From Bacteroidetes bacterium HGW-Bacteroidetes-1 (GTDB lineage Bacteria > Bacteroidota > Bacteroidia > Bacteroidales > F082): DNA of 64,000 nt. The stretch spans positions 1-64,000 of the forward strand of contig PHDU01000014.1 in NCBI GenBank assembly GCA_002842755.1. Reading direction: 5' to 3'. Positions 8,526 through 17,700 of the stretch are shown here, in pieces. The position numbers and the translations under genes are program-made. The notes under the pieces are model-generated. The model ran no database searches, was not told the origin of the DNA, and worked only from the letters and a program-made list of their open reading frames with translations. The stretch's first letter is position 1, and every line of letters starts with the position of its first letter.

Positions 8526-9263
8526 ATGGAAGGATTTCACTATTACAATATGTTCGAGACCAAAGGTTTGGAATATATTTTAACCATCATCTTTTTTGCC
8601 CTCCTCATCCCATTCTGGATGATTCTCAACAAAAAATCAGCGATTGGAAGACGTATTAAAGAAGCTTTAGGTGTATTAAGTTTGAAACGTCTGAAAATTC
8701 CAATGGGGATTTATCACAGCGCTAACCATCTATGGATGTATCTGTCAAAAGCAGGTATTGCCCGCATAGGGTTTGATGACCTTTTGATGCACATAACCGG
8801 TGAAATTACGGTTGTACCCGTAAAACAACCTGGTGAGACAATAAAGAAAGGCGATTTGATTGCTTACATGAACCAAAAAGGTAAGCAACTTAAAGTTTTC
8901 TCTCCAATATCTGGCAGCATCAAACAGTTTAATACAATTCTGGAAAATGAAACTGAAACTATCACATCAGATCCTTACGGCAATGGCTGGATGTATGAAA
9001 TAAAACCATCCAACTGGATTGCCGAAACAAGCCAATGCTTCGTTGCCGAAGACGCCATTAACTGGACATCTTCAGAACTCGTCCGCTTTAAGGATTTTCT
9101 TTCGGCATCATTGTGGAAAAATAATGCTACCTCTTCACTTATGGCTTTACAGGATGGCGGTGAACTTCGGGAACACCTGATGTCGGAATTACCCCAGGAA
9201 ATTTGGGATGATTTCCAAAACGAATATCTCAAAGATTTCTCTGAGCATAAAAACAACGAATGA
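8526..9263 (+). CDS. Membrane-anchored GcvH-like protein
   Basis: 245 residues. One transmembrane helix (~16-36) followed by a basic stretch (NKKSAIGRRIKEALG), so the remainder is predicted cytoplasmic. Residues ~58-165 match the GcvH-like fold of the protein at 4723: GIYHSANHLWMYL, ARIGFDDLLMHITGEI, PGETIKKGDLIAYM, KGKQLKVFSPISGSI and GNGWMYEI. K120 in GKQ is at the same place as K430 of its paralogue. The two also share the tail VRFKDFL, LQDGGELxExLMSEL and EIWxDFQN, which I do not recognise from any named family. It is unlikely to be the glycine-cleavage H protein, as it is membrane-bound and has no gcv neighbours. An association with the HybAB-like proteins is inferred from the operon. 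Confidence 0.82.
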   Translation: MEGFHYYNMFETKGLEYILTIIFFALLIPFWMILNKKSAIGRRIKEALGVLSLKRLKIPMGIYHSANHLWMYLSKAGIARIGFDDLLMHITGEITVVPVKQPGETIKKGDLIAYMNQKGKQLKVFSPISGSIKQFNTILENETETITSDPYGNGWMYEIKPSNWIAETSQCFVAEDAINWTSSELVRFKDFLSASLWKNNATSSLMALQDGGELREHLMSELPQEIWDDFQNEYLKDFSEHKNNE

Positions 9264-9349
9264 TGTAAGCCAGTATTTAGATTTTTTCATACCTTGCAGA
9301 GGTAAATCTCAAACTTTTATGCAAGTGTATATTCCTGAAATACGTTAAC

Positions 9350-9395
9350 AATATTCGTCAGCCATTCCTTTCTGCAGTAATGGGTGACGAATATT
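9350..9395 (+). promoter_or_regulatory. Long hairpin between the oxidoreductase and two-component genes
   Basis: Arms 9350-9366 and 9379-9395, 17 bp with one mismatch, loop of 12 nt. It ends 22 nt before the ATG of the sensor kinase and is not followed by a T-run, so it is not a classical terminator. It may stabilise the upstream mRNA, attenuate read-through or control kinase translation. Confidence 0.6.
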
Positions 9396-9417
9396 CATTC
9401 ATAAATAGAAATTGAAT

Positions 9418-11115
9418 ATGAAGCATATCTCTTTTTTAAATATGTTTAGAAGAAAGAAGCTTAGTGACTCTATATCCACTAATTTTCTTCGGTTTCATTC
9501 TTCAATATACAGTAGAGTTGTACTCATTATCGCTATTCTATCATTCTTTCTATTTGCCTCTTATAGCATCATTTTCAGGTCAGTAAATGAACAGTATCTT
9601 ACTACCATTATTCATCAGAATGGCAGCAATATAGGATCAATAGTAGAAGGAGCATTGTATCATTCAATGCTTCGTAATGACAAAAGTGAACTTTATAATA
9701 CACTTGACATCATCAACACTTTGACTGGTATTGATGAAGTAAATCTTTATGACAGCTTCGATAGTTTGATCTACTCCTCCTATTCGCAAGATGCTGTTCA
9801 TTTTAATGACCCGAATTGCCTGAACTGTCATCCGGATTTAAATGCACTTTTTCCAGAAAAGGGAAACACTTTCCGTATAATCGAGCATGAGAGTTCATGT
9901 AGCATGTATCAGATGGATAACGAGCAACGATATTTGCTCATCAGAAACCCTATTTTGAATGAAACCTCCTGTTATACAGCCAAGTGTCATGCACATGGCA
10001 AAGAAGATTACATCCTGGGTTCTTTAATCATTAAAATGCCTCTGGGAAAATTCGATAATGCCGTTCAGAACTCATCAACAAAATATTTTCTGTTGGCAGC
10101 CATTGCAACAATCCTTTTATCTTCATCACTCGTATTATTTACAAGAAAAAACATTAAAAATCCATTAAATGCTTTGGTGGTTGCCAGCCTCGCTGTTGCC
10201 AGAGGTGACAGGGATGCACGTTTAAAAATTAAACCAAAGCAACTTGACGATATGCGAATGGTATCGCTGGCATTTAATAAGATGCTTGATAATTTACAGA
10301 CAGCAAACACAGAATTAGAAAATTGGTCGAAACAACTTGAATATAAGGTCCAAAAGAAATCTGAGGAGTTAAGTTCAGTACAAAATGAGTTAATACAGAT
10401 TGAACGAATTGCATCTTTGGGAAAACTTTCCGCTTCGGTGGCTCATGAACTTAACAACCCATTGTCGGGAATTCTTATCTACACAAAACTAATATACAAA
10501 CAATTAAGCAATCCTGAGTTGGACAATTCAAAAAGGGAAATAATGCTTAAGCATCTGAAATTTATCGAAAATGAAACAAAAAGATGTGGTGATATCGTTC
10601 GTGGATTGCTCGATTTTTCACATAAAGATCAAACAGAACATGCCCCTTCGCATCTTCATGATATTTTGTCAAGTACCTACGATCTGATGAAGCATCCAAT
10701 GAAAATCGCCAATATTTCATTCATCACTAATTTTACGGCAAAAAACGACCGTATTTCCTGCAGTCCAAATCAAATCAAACAAGTATGCCTGGCTATGTTG
10801 GTCAATTCAAAAGAAGCTATGCCACCAGCTGCAAACGGCGAAGTTATTATCCAGACATCAAACCCCGACGATGACTCTGTTATATTTGAAATTATCGACA
10901 ATGGTAAGGGTATTGCAAATGAAAACATACAGCATATATTTGAACCTTTTTTCTCAACAAAACACGAAGCCAGCGGAATAGGGTTGGGTTTAGCTATTGT
11001 TCATGGCATTGTGTCAAGCCATAACGGTACAATTAAAGTTGATTCAGACCCAGGTATAGGAACAAAATTTATTATTACTTTGCCTTTGATAAAATCAAAA
11101 GAAGCAATACAATGA
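9418..11115 (+). CDS. Haem-binding-type sensor histidine kinase
   Basis: 566 residues from the ATG at 9418 (a TTG at 9412 is less likely). Two transmembrane helices (~35-55 and ~224-242) enclose a periplasmic domain with CLNCH (C134, C137, H138), a c-type haem motif, and CYTAKCH (C185, C190, H191), a CX4CH variant. A HAMP domain and coiled coil (~245-325) lead to the dimerisation domain with phospho-acceptor H343 (AHELNNPLSG) and an HATPase with NSKEAM, DNGKGI and GIGLGLAIV. The haem motifs suggest sensing of redox state, oxygen or another gas at the periplasmic side; this is inferred. It overlaps the regulator gene by four bases (ATGA), so the two form a pair. Confidence 0.9.
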   Translation: MKHISFLNMFRRKKLSDSISTNFLRFHSSIYSRVVLIIAILSFFLFASYSIIFRSVNEQYLTTIIHQNGSNIGSIVEGALYHSMLRNDKSELYNTLDIINTLTGIDEVNLYDSFDSLIYSSYSQDAVHFNDPNCLNCHPDLNALFPEKGNTFRIIEHESSCSMYQMDNEQRYLLIRNPILNETSCYTAKCHAHGKEDYILGSLIIKMPLGKFDNAVQNSSTKYFLLAAIATILLSSSLVLFTRKNIKNPLNALVVASLAVARGDRDARLKIKPKQLDDMRMVSLAFNKMLDNLQTANTELENWSKQLEYKVQKKSEELSSVQNELIQIERIASLGKLSASVAHELNNPLSGILIYTKLIYKQLSNPELDNSKREIMLKHLKFIENETKRCGDIVRGLLDFSHKDQTEHAPSHLHDILSSTYDLMKHPMKIANISFITNFTAKNDRISCSPNQIKQVCLAMLVNSKEAMPPAANGEVIIQTSNPDDDSVIFEIIDNGKGIANENIQHIFEPFFSTKHEASGIGLGLAIVHGIVSSHNGTIKVDSDPGIGTKFIITLPLIKSKEAIQ

Positions 11116-12458
11116 CAAAAAAAATATCTCTTCTTGTAGTGGATGATGAAGAATCAGTAAGAGACTCGCTCCTTAATTGGTTTATAGAAGATGGTTATAA
11201 GGTTGCTTGCGCTGAAAGTGCAAAAAAGGCACTTTCGATGCTGGAAACAGAAAACTTCGATATCATTCTCACGGATGTCAAAATGCCAGGTATGGACGGT
11301 CTGGAGATGCTTAAACGAATCAAAGCTTTGAAAAATGAAGCTATTGTAATTATAATGACCGCATTTGCTACTGTTGATACTGCTGTTCAAGCACTTAAAG
11401 ATGGAGCCTTTGATTATGTAACAAAACCATTCGATCCTGATGATTTGTCGCACCTGATTAGAAATGCAGCGAAACAAATTTTACTCACTTCCGAAAATGA
11501 AAATCTTAAAAGTCGCCTTTCTCTTGAACTTGTGGATGATATAATAGGCAACAGTGAAGCACTAAAAAAAGTACTTCAGGAAGTTCAAAATGTTGCGCAG
11601 TCCAACTCATCTGTTATCATCACAGGTGAGAGTGGCACTGGTAAAGAGCTTTTTGCAAGAGCAATACATGCCAATTCATCCCGAAGATTCTTCCCAATGG
11701 TAAGCGTTCATTGTGGAGCGCTTAGTGAAAGCCTGCTTGAAAGCGAACTCTTTGGTCATGAGAAAGGAGCGTTTACCGGCGCTGTTTACAACCGAAAAGG
11801 AAGATTTGAAATGGCCGATAGCGGCACTATTTTTCTCGATGAAATTGCCACAGTTTCAACGAAGATGCAAATTGAATTGCTGCGTGTTCTCGAATCTAAA
11901 AGTTTTATGCGCGTAGGCGGTAATAAACTAATTGAATCCGATTTCCGTGTTATTTGCGCAACCAATAGAGACTTAAAAAAAATGGTTGAAAATGGAACTT
12001 TCCGCGAGGATCTTTATTACAGACTCAATGTTGTTAATATTTTTATTCCACCTTTGAGAGATAGAATTGAAGATATTCCTTTGCTAGTTGATCATTTTTT
12101 AAAAAAATACTGTAGCGCAATGAGCCGCAGTAAGATGGGTATTGAATCTGCAGCCTTGAAACGTCTTCAGGAGTTTGATTTTCCAGGTAACGTAAGAGAA
12201 CTTGAAAATATGATAGAAAGAGCTATTGTGGTTGGAAACGGAAAAGAAATAAAGGTAAAGGACCTTCCACTCGCAAAGGAAGTGCCCGTAAGTCATATTG
12301 AGAGTCTAGATGAACTGGAAAAGAAACATATCCTTATGATTTTAAATAAATACACCTGGAATATTAGCAGAGCAGCTAAAGCATTGGAAGTTGACAGGGT
12401 TACTCTTTATAATAAAATCAAAAAATTTGATTTAACGCCATCAGGAAAAGATCGATAG
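11112..12458 (+). CDS. Sigma-54-dependent response regulator (NtrC family)
   Basis: 448 residues. Receiver domain with DDEES and phospho-acceptor D55 (TDVKMPGMDG), AAA+ domain with Walker A GESGTGKE, the canonical sigma-54 contact loop GAFTGA at 219-224, Walker B DSGTIFLDEI and arginine-finger region FREDLYYRLN. A Fis-type helix-turn-helix closes the protein (NISRAAKALEVDRVTLYNKIKK). Partner of the preceding kinase. The sigma-54-like promoter and paired palindromes at 4471-4649 are the obvious target, which would make the whole cluster positively autoregulated. Unlike the regulator at 2484 it has every part needed for DNA-bound sigma-54 activation. Confidence 0.95.
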   Translation: MTKKISLLVVDDEESVRDSLLNWFIEDGYKVACAESAKKALSMLETENFDIILTDVKMPGMDGLEMLKRIKALKNEAIVIIMTAFATVDTAVQALKDGAFDYVTKPFDPDDLSHLIRNAAKQILLTSENENLKSRLSLELVDDIIGNSEALKKVLQEVQNVAQSNSSVIITGESGTGKELFARAIHANSSRRFFPMVSVHCGALSESLLESELFGHEKGAFTGAVYNRKGRFEMADSGTIFLDEIATVSTKMQIELLRVLESKSFMRVGGNKLIESDFRVICATNRDLKKMVENGTFREDLYYRLNVVNIFIPPLRDRIEDIPLLVDHFLKKYCSAMSRSKMGIESAALKRLQEFDFPGNVRELENMIERAIVVGNGKEIKVKDLPLAKEVPVSHIESLDELEKKHILMILNKYTWNISRAAKALEVDRVTLYNKIKKFDLTPSGKDR

Positions 12459-12489
12459 CAATAAATACTTTACGAAGGATATCTCCTGA

Positions 12490-13017
12490 ATGCACCAACA
12501 GAAAATCACATTAATAACCCTCGGGGTTTTCGACCGAAAGATGCTTGATCAAGTAGCTGAGGCGGTACAGTTGGAGCTCAAAACACCTGTAATCACCCAT
12601 CAGGAACATATTGATCTTCATACGTTTTTTGATTCTGCACGAAAACAGTATGATGGCAATATGTTATTAAAAATAATCGAATCCAAATATGCAACGAATA
12701 ATAGTATTACAATTGGATTGGTTTCGGTTGATCTCTTTATCCCCATTCTAACCTACATTTACGGGCAAGCATATTTAAATGGTAATGCAGGAATCGCATC
12801 TCTTTATCGGCTTGGCAATGAGCGCTATGGATTAGCGGCCAATGATCGCCTTCTACTTCAAAGACTGGTTAAAGAAATTATTCACGAGATAGGCCATTGC
12901 ATAGGCTTGATTCATTGTCACAATGATTGTGTCATGCAATCGAGCACCTATGTGGAGGATATTGATCAAAAAGCATCCTCATTTTGTATTAAATGCAAAG
13001 CATTGGTAAGTGAATAA
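12490..13017 (+). CDS. Archaemetzincin-type zinc metalloprotease
   Basis: 175 residues, the usual size of archaemetzincins. The active-site stretch reads HEIGHCIGLIHC, followed by DCVM and later CIKC, corresponding to the family pattern HExxHxxGxxxC...CxM...CxxC: three histidines bind catalytic zinc and four cysteines a second zinc. The spacing between the first two cysteines here is CX3C; the pattern I know is CX4C. No signal peptide, so cytoplasmic. Substrates of bacterial archaemetzincins are not established. It lies 31 bp after the response regulator on the same strand and may belong to the operon, ending at a strong bidirectional terminator. Confidence 0.88.
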   Translation: MHQQKITLITLGVFDRKMLDQVAEAVQLELKTPVITHQEHIDLHTFFDSARKQYDGNMLLKIIESKYATNNSITIGLVSVDLFIPILTYIYGQAYLNGNAGIASLYRLGNERYGLAANDRLLLQRLVKEIIHEIGHCIGLIHCHNDCVMQSSTYVEDIDQKASSFCIKCKALVSE

Positions 13018-13075
13018 ACGCTCAGGTTTTTATGATTACAAGTAGCTGCTTTAGAGTTGCCAAAAAAAATCAAAA

Positions 13076-13108
13076 AAAACGGTTTCAGCATTATACTGAA
13101 ACCGTTTT
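13076..13108. terminator. Bidirectional intrinsic terminator
   Basis: A perfect 13-bp stem (AAAACGGTTTCAG, loop of 7 nt, CTGAAACCGTTTT) with A-rich and T-rich flanks. It lies between the archaemetzincin gene on the plus strand and the susD-like gene on the minus strand and can serve both. Confidence 0.88.
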
Positions 13109-13151
13109 ACAATAAACCAAAAGGGTTTAAAAGAGAACACTAACCGTTATC

Positions 13152-14693
13152 TTATTTATCCCAGATAAGTTTTGTTGAGAAGTTATCACCACCAATAGCA
13201 GAAGCAGCTGCTGCTACATTGGTTCCATTAATTGTAACTTCCTGTACAGGATAGGTTAACCTACGTGGAATAGCGGTATTACCAGTAACAGGTGGAGGTC
13301 CAAAAGTAACAACTGTGCCATTTGATAGTGGTCCGGTATTTTCACCTACTTCGATGATTGAACGGGGATAACCGGTTCTGCGATATTCAGCCCATGCTTC
13401 ATATCCGTCCATAAACAGAGCAATGTACTTTTGGGTTAAGACAGTTTCTTCACTGGCAGGCGGTAACGCAGCGATAAATTCATCAATGCCTTCAGCACCC
13501 CAACGTTCAAGTGAAGCGCGGACACCAGCTTCATACCATGTTTGATCCCATCCGTTCAATTCTGAAAGAATAAAGCATACTTCTGCATAATCCATCCATG
13601 TTACGGTTGCATCTGCTTGTAAATAAACAGGTTGTGCATTATAAATATTTGCAACATAACCACGTAACGCTGATGCATTTTGATTAACAATGCCATAAGG
13701 CATACCACGATATACTCCTCCGGCTTTAGGAACCCAGATTGATAATCTTGGATCTTCGATTCCAGCAAACGGATTTTGTTTGCTATTTAAAGTATCATTA
13801 ATCCCTTTAAGTAAGTCAACGAAGTTTGCTGTTGGGGTCATGTCATTTCGGCGTGCTGTGTAGAATCCATCGTACATTGGAGCATTGCTTTCGCCATCAC
13901 CAAGATAGGTAATCCCTGCATTGTCATCGTTGCTGGTAAATGCTTTACCTGATGCTTCGTTGATGGCAGCATTGCGAGCAGCCAATAAGTCGGCATCAGT
14001 AACTTTACTTAAACGTATAGCAAGTCGCAGGCGGATAGAGTTTGCGAATTTCGCCCATTTGACTGCATCACCACCATACATCAAATCACCGCTTGTGAAA
14101 ACACCAGACTCAACTGTTTCAAGATAATCAGCAGAAGCTTTGAGTTTTGTAAACAGATCGAGGAAGATGGTCTTTTGTGAAGAGTAAGCCGGAGTAGGAT
14201 TGTTTTTTGCATCAAATGCTTCTTCGTAAGGGATATCACCATAAGTAGAAACCAGCATCTGAAAAACATAAGCTTTCAGGATGTTGGCAACAGCTATTTG
14301 TCCGTCAGCATCGCCATAACTGGTGTTGATTTCTGCTTTTCGTACCGGATCACTTGCAATATTAATAATTTCCTGCAAGTCCATCATATCTGTATAGATT
14401 CTGGTCCAGTACTGGTTATTGACATTCTGACGGATAATAAATCTGTCTTCTTCGGTATAGTTACGTTGTGCCCAGAATTGTGCCCAAAGAAGGCCCTGAC
14501 GACCGCTGAACCATTCATCGTAAATATCATCAGTTAAAGATTTCTGGCCTGTTGAAATCAGGTTCACTGTTGGAACTATTTTCGGACGGTTGGGGTCGGT
14601 ATTGATGTTGTCGAAATCTTTAGTACAACTTGCAACCACCATCAGAAGCACCAAAAGAACAAGTGTATTATATTTTAGGATATTCGTTTTCAT
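13152..14693 (-). CDS. SusD/RagB-family outer-membrane nutrient-binding lipoprotein (pair 1)
   Basis: 513 residues. Lipoprotein signal with lipobox VVASC, then a CTKDFDNINTDPNRP start that resembles the SusD-like_2 subgroup (typically F-D-x-I-N-x-N-P-N). The body is alpha-helical with TPR-like segments, and the C-terminal region has the usual RRLTYPxxE motif before the final strand. SusD proteins sit as a lid on the SusC barrel and capture the substrate at the cell surface. Starts 12 bp after the susC-like gene, so co-transcribed and probably co-folded with it. No glycosidase, peptidase or regulator gene is adjacent, so the nutrient cannot be named. Confidence 0.93.
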   Translation of the reverse strand: MKTNILKYNTLVLLVLLMVVASCTKDFDNINTDPNRPKIVPTVNLISTGQKSLTDDIYDEWFSGRQGLLWAQFWAQRNYTEEDRFIIRQNVNNQYWTRIYTDMMDLQEIINIASDPVRKAEINTSYGDADGQIAVANILKAYVFQMLVSTYGDIPYEEAFDAKNNPTPAYSSQKTIFLDLFTKLKASADYLETVESGVFTSGDLMYGGDAVKWAKFANSIRLRLAIRLSKVTDADLLAARNAAINEASGKAFTSNDDNAGITYLGDGESNAPMYDGFYTARRNDMTPTANFVDLLKGINDTLNSKQNPFAGIEDPRLSIWVPKAGGVYRGMPYGIVNQNASALRGYVANIYNAQPVYLQADATVTWMDYAEVCFILSELNGWDQTWYEAGVRASLERWGAEGIDEFIAALPPASEETVLTQKYIALFMDGYEAWAEYRRTGYPRSIIEVGENTGPLSNGTVVTFGPPPVTGNTAIPRRLTYPVQEVTINGTNVAAAASAIGGDNFSTKLIWDK

Positions 14694-14705
14694 ATTTTCT
14701 GTTTA

Positions 14706-17700
14706 TTAAAAGTTAAAATTAAGACCAAACCCAAAATATCTCAAACTTGGCAAAGCACCACCCTCAATACCCTGAATATTACCGCTACCAGTAGTATTTT
14801 CAGGGTCAATGTGTTTGATATCTGTACCCCAGATAGCCAAATTACGACCATAAGCAGAAACTGTAAGATTCTGGATCGGACCTGTGAGTTTTGATGGAAG
14901 TGTATAACTGAGACGAAGTTCTCTTAGTTTAATATAGTCAGCATCAAAGATGTTCTGTTCAGCAGGACCTGAATAATGCCATCCTCCCCAAGTTTCGGCA
15001 TCTATGTAGGTTCCGTTATTAACGGGTGTTGTAACATCATTGCCATCAACATCGGTGTATTGGATAGAACCATCGTCTTTAACATAGCCATAAACACCTT
15101 CAATTAAAGCTCCACCACCATCTTCAACAGCATCACGTATGTTCTTTCCATTTGCATTGGTTGCAGCAGTTTCTTCAAGAATGCCACTATACATTCCCCA
15201 CATATTGGTAGTTGAGAACAATTGGCCGCCTTTACGGATATCTATAAGCCCAGACAATTCAAATCCTTTGTAGTTAAAACGGTTCCAAATGCCCATTAGG
15301 TAGTCAGGTAATACAGTTCCGATTGATTTTACATCTCCGACCAGTGAAAATCCATCAGTATCAACAATGATATTTCCGGATTCATCTTTAACGTAACTTG
15401 AACCAAGGATAGAACCATAAGGTTTGCCAACTTCAGCATTTACTGATACCTGGAAAGGGCCGTTAACCAATTGATATACATCAAGGTCTTCAGCTAACTC
15501 GACAACTTCATTTTTGTTTTTGGAGAAGTTAGCATTGATATTCCATGTAAAATCTTTTGTTTTAACCGGTGTCAGATTCAGTCCGATTTCAATTCCCTTG
15601 TTAGTTATTTCTCCGGAATTGATGAACATTGAACTATGACCTGTTGCACCAGAAAGAGCTACAGGGATGATCTGATCTATGGTAGATTCATTATAATAAG
15701 TAAAGTCTAATCCAATGCGGTTTTGCAAGAACATAAGTTCTGCGCCGAATTCCATTGAATTGGTCAATTCTGCATTCAGATTAAGATTTGCCAGAGTCCC
15801 TGGAACTGAATATAACGCTTCACCTCCGAAATTACTAATATAGGTATAATAGAAATCATTGTTGTAAGGATCAGTATCATTACCAGATTGAGCAACTCCA
15901 AAACGTAATTTTCCAAAACTCAGGATATTTTGATCTTTTAATGCGTTGAGTTCTGTGAAAATAAAGCTTAATGATGCTGAAGGATAGAAGAAGTTATGAG
16001 GTTTAATTGTTGAACTCCAGTCGTTACGGGCAGTTACATCCAAATATAACATTCCTAGGTATCCTACATTAACACTTCCAAACACGCTCTGAACTTCCTT
16101 GGTTTCTTCATATTCCGCAACATTTGGTTTATTGGTGGAATTGGTTATTTTATATAAACCAGGGATTATCAAGCCGCCATTTGTATTTGAAGTCATCCTG
16201 TTATATTCCCTGTGCCTATTATTTGCTCCGGCCAAAACGTTAACCGAAAATGCTTCGCTCGGATTAAACTTGTATGTGGCAAGCAATTCTGCATTGGTTT
16301 CCATATATTCACGCCTGGCTTCAGAGTAAGAAGATTCAGCTTGAGAACCAAAAGCGTTGCGTTCCATTTCCGTCAGATTGTAATAGTCAAGGTTCCATTT
16401 TCCCTGGATTGACAAACCAGCCATTGGGGTCAGTAAAATACCGATATTACCGAACAATCGGTTTCTTTCGTCATCCTGAAAATTTCTGTATCTTGTCCAG
16501 TATGGATTATCTGAATATGCCGGTGTCGGATCATCCCATGAATTACGGTTCCAAACACGTTGTGTTCCGTCAGGGTTGACGTAGTTGCTCATTACACCCA
16601 TATCAAGCTGACGCTGTCCCCACTGATTGAATTTCTGCATAATGTTGTTATCATCATAACCTGTTTCAGGACGGCCCATAGTGTAAGTATTTACGTAGTT
16701 AGCTCCAATGAATCCTTTGATCCATTTACTGACTTGTGATTCACCATTGAAGCTAATAGAGTTACGTTTTTGCTCACTGTTGGGCATATATCCACTCAGA
16801 TCATAATTGGTATATGATAGCCTGAAAGCTGAGGCATCAGTATTACCAGTAACTGCAAAGTTGTTGTTAAAAACAACTCCAGTTTCAAAGAAATCTTTTA
16901 CATCCTTCGAAGGAGCAACCCATGGAGATGTGTTAGGATTTCCAACTTTTCCATTTGCTTCCCAGTCAAAGATATCAAATGCAGAGAGGGTTAGAATATT
17001 GGCATCGTAACGTGGACCCCAACTTTCATCAAGAGCATAGTCAACCAATCGGTAAGTCTGACCATTGATTTCCTGAGTATTAAAGCCCTGATCTGTTCCA
17101 TCGCCTGTATAAACATAACCACCCCCATACAGATTCTGATAAGTAGGCAGTACAGCAACCTGTTCAAAGGAAACGGAGCTATTTACTTCAACACCAAATC
17201 CTTTTTTACCCGTTTTACCCGCTTTCGCTTTTTTTGTGGTGATAAGAATAACACCGTTGGCAGCGCGCGAACCATAAAGAGCTGCAGCAGTGGGGCCTTT
17301 TAATACTGAAACTGTCTCGATGTCATCTGGGTTGATGTCATTTGCCATATTTCCATAGTCAACTCCACCGGCTCCACGTTGTGTATCAATAGTATTGTAG
17401 CTGCTGTTGTCCATAGCAACTCCATCCACTACAAATAACGGTTGGTTATTGCCAGAAACAGACTTAATACCCCTGATTGTAATCCGTGAGGACCCGCCCA
17501 TATTTCCTGATGCTGAGGTTATATTAACCCCGGATACTTTTCCAGAGAGAGATGTGATCAGATTACCGGATCGGGTCTGGTTCAGCTCACTTGCCTGAAC
17601 TTCTTCTACAGCATATCCAAGAGCCTTTTTCTCGCGGGAAATACCAAGCGCAGTTACAACAACTTCATCAATCTGGAACACCCCTGGCTCCATCACAATA

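Noticed and set aside
8526-9263. Glycine-cleavage H protein
   Set aside because: It has a membrane helix, an extra C-terminal domain and no gcv neighbours, and the lysine motif is shifted.
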